A stretch of 64,000 bases of DNA from Bryoerythrophyllum caledonicum (taxonomy: Eukaryota; Streptophyta; Bryopsida; Pottiales; Pottiaceae): the NCBI GenBank assembly GCA_963971425.1, contig OZ020515.1:38297198-38361197 (forward strand), read 5' to 3'. Below are positions 33,045-44,493 of the stretch, in pieces. The translations under genes and the position numbers were made by a program. The number at the start of each line of letters is the position of its first letter. Position 1 is the first letter of the stretch. The notes below the pieces were generated by a model that worked only from the letters and a program-made list of their open reading frames with translations, searched no databases and was not told the DNA's origin.

Positions 33045-33215
33045 CCCACGCTCCCGGCGTCAAAATGTGGATTCCGGGAGTATATATAAGTTTCTCATCC
33101 GACCAAGTGCGGATGAGTTATGAACGGATGAAGTTTTGGGGCCCAAAACTTCATCCGCTGATTGCTCATCTGTACGGCGTCGGATGATCAAGTGCCACAC
33201 CTTTCCGGAGAGCCC
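33045..33215. repeat. foldback with perfect 33-bp core palindrome
   Basis: 33125-33157 is cggatgaagttttggg, one base, then its exact complement. Weaker complementarity extends outward ('ctcatccgacc..' against '..cgtcggatgatc'), giving a possible hairpin of about 170 bp. A 'tatataag' box lies at 33081 in the left arm. The same structure is in copy 3 (core 59862-59894). Confidence 0.75.
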
Positions 33216-34363
33216 TTGCAATGCTCTACAGCGTAGAGGGGAGAATATTCGCAGCCCAGATGTCGAATCCAAGGGGCAGCATCTACGGGTGTCCGAGGTT
33301 TAGGCCTTGTGTAGGGTCCACTCAAGATAACGATACTTGGGGGTGGACCGGGGTTGATCCCATCAACCCTTTGGTTACAAAGCCTCCACTTGCACCATGT
33401 TTGTGAGACCAGGTTGAAGAGTTAGAAGGAAAAAAGTCACAAGAGGGGAGAAAGAGGAGAACTTGGGAGATATGAAGAGAAAGCAAGGCGCATGGAAAGC
33501 GAAAAGAGAAAGGAGAGGAGAGAAGAAGGAGCAAGACAAAAGGAGGGGAAGAAATGCAAGTGTAAAAGGAAAGAAATGGAGAGTTTAGGGTTTAGGGTTA
33601 CATGGGTATTCTAGAGGAAGTCGAATTTTTATTTTGGGATTTTGACTTGACCTACCCCCCATTTTTGGGGTCTACGAATCCAATGGTGGTGTTATTTTTC
33701 TTTACAAGTTTTTCATTTATGAGATATTGAGGGTTTGACTTGGCTTAAAATAGTTGACTATTTATGTAAAATGATTATTTTTGAATTTTGATGATACATA
33801 CCCCCACTAATTTGATTGTTTTGAATTCAACTGTGTATTTACTTTTGACAAAGTATGAATTTGAAATTTTGACTTTGACTTTGACTTTGACTTTGATTTT
33901 TTTAACTCTTACATTTACTTTTAGGGGCACTTTTAGCTCTTACTTTTACTTTCATGGGTTACATGGGTATTCTAGAGAAAGTTGAGGTTTTATTTTGGGA
34001 TTTTGACTAGACCTACCCCCCCCATTTTGGGGGTCTACGAATCTAATGGTGGTGTTATTTTTCTCTACAAAATTTTCATTTGTGAGATATTGAGGGTTTG
34101 ACTTGGCTTAAAATAATTGACTTTTTTGTAAACTGATAATTTTTGAATTTTGATTATACGTAACCCCACTAATTTGATTGTTGTGAATTGAATGGTGTAT
34201 TTACTTTTTACAAGTTATGAAGTTGAAATTTGACTTTGACTTTTATGTTTATATTTTTACTCTTACTCTTACTTTTATTTTTGCAATGATATTATAAAAA
34301 CATGTAAAGTAGAAACCTTAAAATATTTTATACATGATATTCTAGGATATTCTAAAATATATC

Positions 34364-36050
34364 ATGGCTTCATATATTTATAGGCAATGTGCGGAGCGTA
34401 GAAGATACACAGAAGAGGAGTTTGGAGAGCTTGAGGATATTGTATATAGACCACCTATTATTGATAGGAGAAATGAAGCGGACCATGTTGCACCAGAGGA
34501 TCCAGTGGCACCAAAGGATGGTGTACCGACGTTACATCTTTTTCCTTGTACTCCATTTGTTCAGGTGGATGTGGATGAGCCACTTGATGCATTTCCCGCA
34601 CTTGACGGATCGCGCAGTGATCTGGTTGCACATCCGGAGGCCAACAACCCGGATTTAATGGATTTAGATGCGGTGTGTTTCATGATGTTGACGAGGGATT
34701 TGCCTATTTTATTTGGGAGCATGGCACGTCCTGCAAACCGAAAGGTTCACGTGCAAGACCATATGGAGTTTGATGATTGGCTTCATGTCATCTCTGATCC
34801 TATTGTGGTGAGGTTTATGCTGGAGCAAATGAGCAGGAAAGGAATACATTTAAGAAAGACCTTGTGAATGTTTTACAACGGGATTTTGGCTTGGCGTTGA
34901 CTTGTAGCAGTGATAGTGTGTGTCTATCACGAAATCAGGTGAATATTCCTATTTCAGCCATGGCAGAGGCGCTATGTCATTTGGGTGCTCGAACATGTCC
35001 GGTTCAATTTTTTGGTATGAAGTGGGAGATCAAAGTTGTTGAGCCAATGGTTGATCGGTTTATTGATGGTTATCGAACAGAGATGGGAGCTACTGTTCCT
35101 CAAGGGATGAACAGATTTGACTATAGAGTTAGGTTTCCGGGAGACAAATTACAGCTCTTCAGATTCAGTGAGGCCCAAGTTCGAGCTAGGAGATCTCGAG
35201 AGCGTGAGGTGCATGAGATGTGTGGGGTGGAGGGGTTTGGGTCTTTGGAATTCAAGCCAATCGTGCACCAAGCTATAGTGAAGGTGAAGCTATATCAGAT
35301 ATTATGCCATGAGCTTCTATCTGTGATTCATAAGCAACAATTGGATGACATGCCCGGGACAGTCGCTACCATGCGCATCAGATTGCAGCAGATGCGGAAT
35401 TTATTGGCACGGTGGGAGGCGATGCCACGAGTATCACTTGCAGACCATATTTTTGGCATCACAGTTGAAGCCACTGTTGATACGGAGCGGGTGGTTGATG
35501 GATGTTGGTTGGTGAGCGAGTATGACCTCCTATGCATTGATGGTATTGAGCGCGTATTGGGAGGTTTATTCACTCGTATAGGGTGTACACTTGACATCTT
35601 TTCGAGAAGATGTCGGAGTAGATTTGATGATTTTGGAGCAGAAGTTCATGGAACTTATGCTCTTCCACCATCAGTTTGCCTTCAGAGCTCATTGACATTG
35701 GTTCGTCAAGCAATTGGTTGGAGTGGCAAGAACATGACGCGCCACCTCCGTGCAGCTAGAGCTTAAGAGATTGGAGAGCGTCGTCGATTGGAGATGGAAG
35801 CGGATGAGGGAGTTTTGTATGAGGAATGTATGCAGGACGATATCAATACCCGTATCTTGATTCTTGACTGTCTCGAGAATGCACGTTGGTTTGTGTTTAA
35901 TAAGATAACAGACCAAAATGTACCAGGTTTGATGCTCAAGGGGAGCAATGATAAGAGGTATTTGAAGAAGAATGGTGTATATGATAATCGAGTTGGTGCA
36001 GCTCGGCACTTTGTTAATCTATACGTAGCAGCGACGCGAATGCACTGCAT
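34364..36050 (+). pseudogene. MASYIY frame, copy 2
   Basis: Same unknown frame as at 5053, with the start ATG at 34364. Protein-level text is nearly the same as in copies 1 and 3 (DDWLHVISDP, LGARTCPVQFFGMKWEIKVV, DHIFGITVEATVDTERVVDG). The copy is broken by a few interruptions. Treated as an element fossil of unknown family. Confidence 0.55.
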
Positions 36051-36080
36051 TCCTGGTTATCTGGTTACACCTTTTACAAA

Positions 36081-36098
36081 ACGATATCAATACCCGTA
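36081..36098. other. junction 4, palindrome replaced by filler
   Basis: Where copies 1 and 3 have the GGTTACACCGGTGTAACC palindrome, copy 2 has acgatatcaatacccgta, identical to 35837-35854 within the MASYIY frame 244 bp upstream. The flanks ('ctggttacaccttttacaaa' before, 'accaaccctcttgtaaatag' after) are the normal junction flanks. Confidence 0.85.
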
Positions 36099-36630
36099 AC
36101 CAACCCTCTTGTAAATAGACGTAGTTTGGTTAGGAATGCACGTAGCCATCGCGCCTCTCCACCCATCTCCTATGCGCCTTTCCGCCCTTCTCTTTCTTGC
36201 CTCTCTGCGCCTCTCCGCGCCTATATGCGCGTCTCCGCGCCGCTCCCACCTGCGCGTCCCCCTGCGCGTCTCCCTGCGCGATCTCTTTTGTTGTTGTTGG
36301 AAGTTGGAAGTTGGAGGGATGAGTGACGGGGATGATTCTAGCACGTCATCAGCGACTCAGCTCAAATTCCAAGAGCACAGTCCGCGCACCTCCTCCATGG
36401 TTGGAGGCATTCAAGCGCAAATTCCTACTTCAATCTGATAGGGCTGCGCACTGCCCACTGCCCACACGAGCCTCTCCGTTTCGCTTACCGCGAGCCTCTC
36501 CTTCTGGCCATCGTCATTGTAGTTGTTGCTTCCACCGTCCCGTCCGTCTCCCTCGCGTGATCTCCGATGCGCTTCCCTGTGTCTCGACGACCCTTCTCCT
36601 GCCCCCTCCGCTTCAGCGCCCGCTTGTGCC

Positions 36631-38216
36631 ATGGTGCCCACTGAGGTTGAAGCCCTCCACCGGGGCTGGCTCCAAATCAAAGAAACCTATCAAATTTTAA
36701 AAAAAAACCTTATTTTGGTGTTGGGTTTTTCCCTTGTAGTATGAACTTGCACAATTTGAAAGTCGGTGTGATGAGACTTGGCACGCTTTGGACTCAAAGA
36801 TGTCTGAGACCGATGCCACAAGGAAGCACACTTAGGGTTTAGGAGCTCAGCTTCTGCAATCCAACAGCTTCTGCTTATTGTTGGGTTAAGGACTAGCTCT
36901 AGGGTTTGGAGGAGGAAATGGCGGAACTCTAGGGTGATCAAGTTGCGCTTCAACTTCAGCTTGAATTGGACAGTGCGAATGTAAGAAGCTTCAGAATCTC
37001 CAAATTTCTTTGTGTTTTTTTGCCTAGGTTTTGTGTTCGGGTTGTGTCTCATTGATTTACTTATTGTTTCCAGATTAGGTTACGTTCTTGCTCCTCGTTA
37101 ATGCATGAGCACTTCTGGCACCGCAGATAAGGAAGTGGAGGTGGCACAAATTCGAATGCAAAATGTTGGTGAGGCTTAGGAGAGAAAGGCAGCGGTTTAG
37201 GGTTTGACCATGCGTTTACTGCTGCGGATTTTCATGAGACGAAAGTTGCAAGTAGACTAGGTGAGCATGTCTATTTTGTTTGTTTCGCCTTGTCTTCTAC
37301 GTAAGCTCGAGTTTCTCTTCTCTATGGTACCAGTGGATCGTACGTTGAGTTTTTCTACCTTTTGGTAGGTTTTGTCGAAGACTGCGGTTGATGATTATCA
37401 AAATTGTAAGGCTTTCCCCACACGTATCCTCCTTTAATTCAGTTTTGGCTTTGGGAAAATCTTGCATCATTCAAGATTCATGAATTTGTTGTTGTTCAAA
37501 GAGATTGTTTGCAAGCAAATCGATTCTTGTGGACTTACGCGGAGGCGGGGTTCATTAATCCGAAAACCTTTGTTGCGCTTGTCAAGGGAAGCTCCTCCCT
37601 TTCTCTTTTGCACGTGTAATAAATGTTTATGTATTGGGAGTGGATTTCGCTATTTGAGGCTCAGAGGTGTGGGTAATGTGGTTGGGGTTCAGGTATTTCC
37701 AAGCTCAGCTAGGCAATCACATGACATGGTGTTTAGAGCACCGGTGACAGTGACGGGGTCTATGACGGTTGAAGAAAAGTAGGGGTTGTGGCGGCATGGG
37801 AAGCTTAGCCCAGCGGTGGCGGAGAAGGAGTTGAGCAACGCAAGCTACTTGAACCAACCGCACATTTTGGAGATGGTGTTGCAAAAGCACAGCGAGGAGC
37901 TGGCGAAGGTGCCGGAAACCGATGGGCAGAACATGAGGACCATCATGCAAAAGGTTATCAACGCAAGCCTGAAGTTGTTGGAAGAGAATTTGCGGCGGTT
38001 GCAGGAGATCGAGGAGCTTTAATAAAAGTACTCCGTGCTCACGGGTGGGAAGTTCTTCCATCTGGAGGAAGACAACAGCTATGGCAACAGTCCCAGCCCA
38101 GGGTGGAGACCCAGCCTCACCATCACTAACCGCACTCGGAGCGAGACCGAGTGGTTGGAATACTCTGAGATGCCGTTGCTCACCACTGTCAGCTCCATAG
38201 GTGCGCATTATCTTAT
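36631..38216 (+). pseudogene. spliced segment of module A, copy 2
   Basis: Same structure as copy 1: start MVPTEVEALHRGWLQIKETY, exon YELAQFESRCDETWHALD after a degenerated acceptor (cttgtag), LQLQLELDSAN piece near 36948, and coiled-coil last exon from 37786 (EKELSNASYLNQPHILEMVL). The last exon has a TAA at 38020-38022 after IEEL and a frame change relative to copy 1, so it is less intact. Function unknown. Confidence 0.4.
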
Positions 38217-38325
38217 ATGATTGTGCTCTACTTCTAGCTATAGAGAGATGCATTGACCATGAGCTTGAATCGAGCTGATATTGGCAAACATGTAGCTAGT
38301 TACCTGGTTACACCTTCTACAAGGT

Positions 38326-38345
38326 GGGTTACACCTGTGTAACCC
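38326..38345. other. palindromic junction 5
   Basis: GGGTTACACCTGTGTAACCC, a 20-bp near-palindrome with 'acctggttacacc' before it and 'catcctctggaaatggacg' after it. Confidence 0.75.
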
Positions 38346-38843
38346 ATCCTCTGGAAATGGACGTAGTTTTGCACGAATACATGCCATTGCCTCTCCGCCC
38401 CTCTCCTCTGCGCCTCTCTGCTTCTGCGCCCTTCCCATTCCGCCTTCTCCACCTTTCTCCTTGCCCCTCTCCGCCCCGCTCTCATGTGCGCGTCTCTCTC
38501 CACGATCTCTTTTGCTGTTGTTGGAAGTTGGAGGGGGTGAGTGACGGGGATGATTCTCACAGGTCGCCAACAACGCAATTGTGATTCCAAGAGCACAGTC
38601 TGTGGTCGAAGGCATTCAAGCGCAAATTCACCTTTGCCACAGTTGTCAGGGCTACGCACTGCCCTCGCCTTCGCCTGCTCTATTGCCCTTCCCGCGAGCC
38701 TGGCCTTCTCGCCATCGCCACCGTCGTTGCCGCTTCCAGCATTCTGTTCGTCTCCCTTGCGTACTCTCCGATGCCCTTCTTTGCGCCTCCATGACCCTTC
38801 TCTCGCCCCCTGAGCACACGGCCTAGCAGCGCGCGCTTCAGCC

Positions 38844-39766
38844 ATGGAGCCCCTTGGGGTTGAAGCCTTCTACTGGCTCTGGCTGCAAATCGAAGAAGCC
38901 TATTCATTTTTAAAAAGAATCTTTTTTTTGGTGTTGGGTTTTTTCGTGCAGTATGAGCTTGCACAATTTGAGAGTCGGTGTGATGAGACTTGGCACGCTT
39001 CGGACTTGAAGACGTCTGAGACCGATGCCACAAGGGAGGGAGCACGTTTAGGGTTTAGGAGCTCAGCTTTTGCAATTCAACCAGGGTATTGTTGGGTCAA
39101 GCTCTGGGGTTTGGAGGAGGTAATGGCGCGACTCTAGGCTGATCAAGTCGCGCTTCAACTTCAGTTTGAATTGGAGAGTGCCAATGTACGAAGCCTCAGA
39201 ATCTCCAAATTTCTCTGTGTTGTTTTGCCTAGGTTTTGCGTTTGGGCTATGTCTGATTTATTTACTTATTGTTTCCAAGTTAGGTCATGTTCTTGCTCCT
39301 CGTCAATGCATTTGCGCTTTTTCTCTTGCAGCGACGGGAGTAGGGGTTGCACAAATTCGAATGCGGAATGTTGGTGAGGCTTCGGAGGGAAAGGCAGCGG
39401 ACTCCTACTTCGACCATGCGTTTACTGCTGCGGATTTTCATGAGACGAAAGTTGCAAGCAGACCAGGTGAGCATGTCCATTTTGTCTTTTTTGCCTTCTC
39501 TTTTACGTCAGCTTGAGTTTCCCTTCTCTGTGGTACCAGTAGATCGGACGCCGAGTTTCTCTACCTTTTGGTAGGTTTTATTGAAGACCGCGGTTGATGA
39601 TCATCGAAATTGTGAGGCTTTGCACACACATATCCTCCTTTCATTCAGTTTTGGCTTTGGGAAAATCTTGCATCATTCAAGATACATAAAGGTTGGGGTT
39701 TGGACCGTGAAGCGGGCGGCGGAAGAGGTGAGAGTAGATTGTCAAGGGGCAGCTGCAGTTGCTTGA
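38844..39766 (+). pseudogene. spliced segment of module C, copy 2
   Basis: As at 17989: GVEAFYWLWLQIEEAYSF, then YELAQFESRCDETWHASD after a cag acceptor at 38950. The GVGVAQIRMRNVGEASEGKA exon ends FHETKVASRPG at a gtgagc donor near 39468. A stop interrupts the MARL exon at 39134. It is better preserved than copy 1 in the third exon. Function unknown. Confidence 0.4.
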
Positions 39767-39774
39767 CTTAGAGC

Positions 39775-40345
39775 AGCTGATTTTTCATCAAGAGGTTCGT
39801 TGATAGAAAATGAGAGGTATGTCTCTCTTATGTTGAAAAATTTGAGAACCAACATCCCTACGCTGCATCTGTACGTTGCATCCGTACGCTGCATCCCTAC
39901 ATCAACATCTCTACGCTGCATCCCTACGCGGAACCAAGAGAACTACTCACATAGGCACATTGAGTCATTACCTGCATGCAGCACAAAAAACAAAAAATAA
40001 ATCATTTGAAACAATCCGAGCAACATTCACAAACACCAAAAATAGGAACAACAGACACAAAAAAGGCACGATAAAAAAACACATCAACAACACATGGTTC
40101 GGATAGGACCCTACATACACAGAAAGCCTACCAGCAGCCGAGCAAGAGTAATGACAGCAATCCAAGCTCAAGCTCAAGCAAAGACCGGGTTGCCAAAAAG
40201 GTGTCGTTAATATCCACAGAAATACAACACACAAATTCTAAAATTTTCAAGCAAAACTACATAAATTCTTCCTCACTGCTCAACAACGCAGCAATTGTGT
40301 CTCACATCCGACACTCCAAACAGCACACCTCTCCCTCAAGTTCCA
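39775..40345. other. unassigned, with short ctacgctgcatcc repeats
   Basis: A cluster of 'tacgctgcatcc' variants lies at 39859-39930 (about five, irregular). The rest is AC-rich with no gene seen. Confidence 0.45.
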
Positions 40346-40543
40346 CCTTCAGCAGCTTGTGGATACGGTATTGTATGTCATAGTCCATCAACGTTGGATA
40401 CAACACCTTAAAGTTCGTATTGTTCACGTAATTGAACACCATGATCGGCGTCTTCGATTGCTGGTCCCGCACGATATCTAGCAACTTCACAATATTCGGC
40501 CCTCCGCACAGATTCTGCAACATCTTGATCTCTCTCGTGATCT
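40346..40543 (-). pseudogene. isolated CK2-alpha exon
   Basis: Reads [30 protein letters not shown] and [20 protein letters not shown], which is the N-lobe to hinge exon of casein kinase 2 alpha, a conserved nuclear/cytosolic Ser/Thr kinase. The exon is framed by 'cag' before and K|GT after, matching the expected exon end (LLK). Substitutions at usually fixed sites (IMVFNYVNN for LIFEYVNN) suggest loss of constraint. No other CK2 exon is found within about 1.5 kb on either side. It may be a captured exon or the last trace of a gene. Confidence 0.8.
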
Positions 40544-40549
40544 GATGCC

Positions 40550-41851
40550 CGCTCGCCAACCACGAAACAACCCACATACACACACCAACACCCAAATCAG
40601 CAACCAAGATAGGCTTCAGTTCCAACACACCAGCACAACATTTGTACACAAACTCCAACTAATCCTGCTCCAACACGATGCTTAGGCCAAGTTGAAATCC
40701 AGACCTAAAACAAAGTCACTCAATCCAATTTGCCCAGCTCACTGGCGTCTCCACCTAAAAGGCAAAATTAGAGCATACCAATATCATGTGACACCATCAT
40801 AGGCAATTTCAGAAAACCACCTATAACAAATCGTTTGCAAGAATGGAGGGGATAAAAACTCACCTATATGAGCATCCCAAATTGAACGCCATCCACAAAT
40901 GCTTCTTCTACTTCCAGAATGCGTGATCTCCGGACACGATAAATTTCCACTCTGTCCTATATCCTGTCACTCGACTTTGCAGATGTTCAGCAACATGTGC
41001 AAAGCTTACTCGGAAATAAAATGAAGTGCAAAAATTCCAACAACAATCAGTAAATTTACATCCGTTTTTCCGTGAAGCATATGATGATATGCCACATTTA
41101 ACTAAATCTAGACTGTAGTGTTAATTCTGGACTAAAACTAGCACCACCATCAGGAAATCTCCCGATAATGAAGGAATTTATTGTGGGAATATTAACTCTA
41201 ATTGGCTTGGGGGTTAGGGTTGAGTTTAAGATTAAGGGTATTTGGACTATCTATTTCAATTTAGGCCATAGAATAACAATGCATTTTGAGATATTTAGAC
41301 ACAAAATGTTAAATTGCAAACATATTTAGAACATCACATTGGGAATTGGGTGCATTGCCTTGACAGTTTAAGGTTTTGAATGAAAATGGGTGAACATATT
41401 TTATTGTGCCCATAAGGTATCAAATTATCCATAAACACCCTGGCAATGAATGAAATATGTTCAGAAAAGATGCTCAAAAGCATATTAACTTTGCATTGAA
41501 AAAGTACATGCAAAACATTTCATTTAAGAATCCATAATCATTGAACTTGGCTACGATCGTCAAAGGCAAGCATCATGCCTAAGCACAACTGTTCTAGCTA
41601 GAATTTGATAACTGTCCCCAGTGACTTCCTAACACTATGGTTGCACCCTAATAGCTTTCGAACAGTACTTTCCCCATGGGGATGAAGAGGATCATGCTCC
41701 ACCTTAAATATCGTCCGTGAAGTGAGGAATGTCAATACTCTACGATTATACGAATAATTCTGAACAAGTTCGCGAAAATGACAAAAACACGGTTTGGCAA
41801 AAATAGGATTGTGGTTTTAAAGTCTACCGAGCACCGGTGGACAAACAACAA
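40550..41851. other. intergenic DNA
   Basis: No supported gene. Mixed composition, no repeats shared with the modules. Confidence 0.5.
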
Positions 41852-42142
41852 TTATGATCTAATGTCGTCGGGAAGCAAATGACAAACAGCTTCAATGAAC
41901 CTGGAAGTGCGCACTGATGTCCAAAGACCTACCAGAAAATGGCGTTGAAGAGCACAAATGAGTTTCTGGGAATCAGGGGCATTCTGCTGAAGTGAAGAGG
42001 TTGCGCTCAAGTTATCTAGAAATGCATCCGACAAGACCTCACCTTCGATGCAAAAAATGACCACCTGTGGAATGAAGTAGGGAACAACAAAGGTTAGTAG
42101 TTTGAAAGAACAAAAACATCGGGAGATCTCTTGATGGGCCAT
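41852..42142 (-). pseudogene. second FCP1-like fragment
   Basis: A short frame holding VVIFCIEGEVLSD and HFLVGLWTSVRTSRFIEAVC. The order 'hydrophobic strand + E/D-x-x', then 'VGLWTS', is that of FCP1/HAD phosphatases (usual DLNGVL and VGIWTS). The catalytic first Asp is not conserved. It lies downstream of a better FCP1-like domain and could be a degenerate duplicate domain or the 3' part of the same gene. Confidence 0.35.
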
Positions 42143-42322
42143 GGATGCAACTCAAAACAACATTAGCAAATGAGGAAAAAATCCGGACGTCAAAGTTGAG
42201 CACTTGATGACACCAAATATCAAATGAAATTCATACCTAGAGAAAAAAAAATCCAAGAGTACGATATTATTTAAAATTGCCAAGTTTATTAATAAGGTCA
42301 TATAGTACAAGTTTTTATAAAA

Positions 42323-43114
42323 TTACAAGGCCCAACGCCTATTTGCGGCATGAATAGCCTGGAAAGCTAAAGTAGACAATTTATCTAACGGGGGGGAGCT
42401 ACCGGGAAACAAATTTGACTTATCAAAGTCAGGCATAGAAATGTTTGACAAAAAAAGTGCGTGAAGCCACGGCATGAAAACATCATGCAAGGATGTGTCC
42501 TTAGCATTGCCAGCCCATGGTTGAGGATGCACAACATTATATGCATCGTTATAGACATTCTTCAATGGAGTATCGTCAATGAGAAGAATATTATCGGCAT
42601 TCTTCAAATTTGCCACTTTCCTATATACATCCAAATTCTTTAGAATAATTGGTTTTCCCAGAGTGCTTGGATCTTTAACCGTCGAAATTATGCACTGATC
42701 AAGACAGAGGACTGTAATTTCTTTGCGGCTGAAAGATCCTCCTTGCAGGACATCCTCAACCAACTTCCGAGCATTGTGCTCCATGACAGACGACCATATG
42801 CATAGCACTGCTCATTTGCGAATCCATTCTAAGAAGGGAAGCTTAACAATAGGTATTGGTTTCCCCAAGGCATACTTTGGTCTGAAGAGAATGACCCCAT
42901 TCAAGTCAAGAAGAATATGATATGTCCTCAACTGAATTACCTTGTTAATCGGCACTAGTCCATCCCGGGAAATGAACCATATGAATAAAGTGAGAAACAA
43001 AATATCAGGAGATCCCCCGATGATGGGGAGCTGGAAAAAATCAGGCACCTGAAGGTCGAGCTGCTGGTGGCGGATGAATTTCTGGGCCGAACTCCGAAAG
43101 TGCTCCCCGAGCAT
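42323..43114 (-). pseudogene. FCP1/NIF-type HAD phosphatase domain, broken
   Basis: Minus-strand reading contains motif I YHILLDLNGVILFRP (plant FCP1-like DLNGVL form), then LPFLEWIRK, VLCIWSSVMEHNARKLVEDV, ITVLCLDQCI and motif III ADNILLIDDTPLKNVYNDAY. Such domains dephosphorylate Ser in proteins, in the best-known members the RNA polymerase II C-terminal repeat. An in-frame TGA at 42812-42814 falls between EWIRK and VLCIWSS, inside the domain, without an intron to remove it. Probably a pseudogene. Confidence 0.75.
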
Positions 43115-44347
43115 TTACTTTCTGATTCCAAAACATATCAAATTCCGCATTGTAAGTAAACAGGTGGGCGGCTTTCAAAGCTTCAAGATGAATATTCTTG
43201 CAATAGGGCCTATCTCTCAACATGACCCATTGCTTTACCTGAAGTCTGGTGCTAGAGCGAGTAGCGGATTTTGACGTTGGACCCTTGGCGGTTGCAGATG
43301 TCATTTTTTTCCCAGTGTTGGACTGGGGGATTGCAACTGTAGTGGCAGTCATCTTTCTTGACCTCTTAGCCGGGCATTCCACTCGTGAAGCAGATGCTTG
43401 TTGCTTTCCCTTCCTAGACTGTGAAGTTGACTCTGGAGATGGACGTCCAAGTTCATGCGAGGTAGGCGAAGGAGGAGGGATAGCAACTTCTACAATGGCT
43501 TCTGAAGGAGAACCTTTTGGTGGTTGCAGTGGTTTGCAATCTTGATGTATAGAAATGGAAGGACGTGAGCGTTCAATATCTGAGGTCAATGGAGTGTCCT
43601 CCAAAGGAGAGTCCACGGGAGGGGTTGAATTGGGCACCATCTCTTGAATAGTACCCAAAGCCAGTAATGTAGGAACCGCCGTGGAGTCAGAAAATGTCCC
43701 CACATCTTGAGCAGTTGGAACCACAGCAGGGGACCAAACATTTCACTTGTCATGGGAGTGGAGTCATCAGCAACTGAATCTAACTGCTCATGTGCATGGA
43801 TGTCATCAGAGGTCGAAGGAGGATGAGAGGGCAGGACACAAGTTTGAGGGCTGAATGCATCTAAGCCTCTCACAACGTCCAATCTGTTTGGCGAGGCCAT
43901 CGAGAGATCCACCGATACATCCACCAGCGATTCTTACTCTTGAGCCTCATGTTCGTCTTCAAGAGGTGGGGACAAACCCTCTAGTATGTCGTCCTCATCC
44001 ATCACAAAATCCCTCGATGCACAAGACCTAGGGACTATGCCAAAGTTGCGGGCAGACACATCAGGAGAATCCAGTGCATCACTACCATCGTTGAGATGAA
44101 TTCGTTCCAGATCCTCGGAGAGGTTGAGGGGAGGGACCGCAGTTGGAACATCCGCCCTCTGCATACAATCGCGCTCAACGGATGCAGTTGAGGACTGGGT
44201 AGTTCTACCAGGAAGTGGAGAAACGCGCCTGGAGGCTGCAGACATTGTCACTGAGCCGCCTCCATGAATTGTCTGCCCACCAGAAGAGGTTGTAATCAAA
44301 TTTTGACGTGGAAGCGATTGAATCATGGAGGTCCTTCTTGGAGACAA
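43115..44347 (-). pseudogene. Ser/Pro-rich region upstream of the FCP1-like domain
   Basis: Low-complexity, probably disordered protein text on the minus strand (SRKGKQQASASRVECPAKRS; VSPLPGRTTQSSTASVERD), then RDRPYCKNIHLEALKAAHLF before the phosphatase domain. The reading changes frame near 43730 and has a stop near 43936. Consistent with the N-terminal part of the same decayed gene. Confidence 0.45.
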
Positions 44348-44493
44348 AACAATCTGGCAAAATAATAGACAGATTCATAAGCAATCATAAATACAGATTA
44401 TGATAAAAAATTGTAGTTTATTTCTCAATGAATAAATGTACAAAAGGACTCCTTTCGGAAATTTGATAAAATACAAAAAGTATTGGTGTACAC

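Larger units (their letters stand above)
31159..38216 (+). repeat. module A, copy 2 (longest)
   Basis: Begins at 'aacttattatgattgaaac' exactly as copy 3 does at 58588 and runs to the start of module C. Order: AT-rich head, degenerate telomere-like tract, leader repeats, foldback (33045-33215), MASYIY frame, junction, spliced segment. It carries a private insertion at 31861-32617. Confidence 0.9.
38217..39774 (+). repeat. module C, copy 2
   Basis: Close match of 17369-18911, joined directly to the end of module A copy 2. This puts two paralogous cassettes head to tail. Confidence 0.85.
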
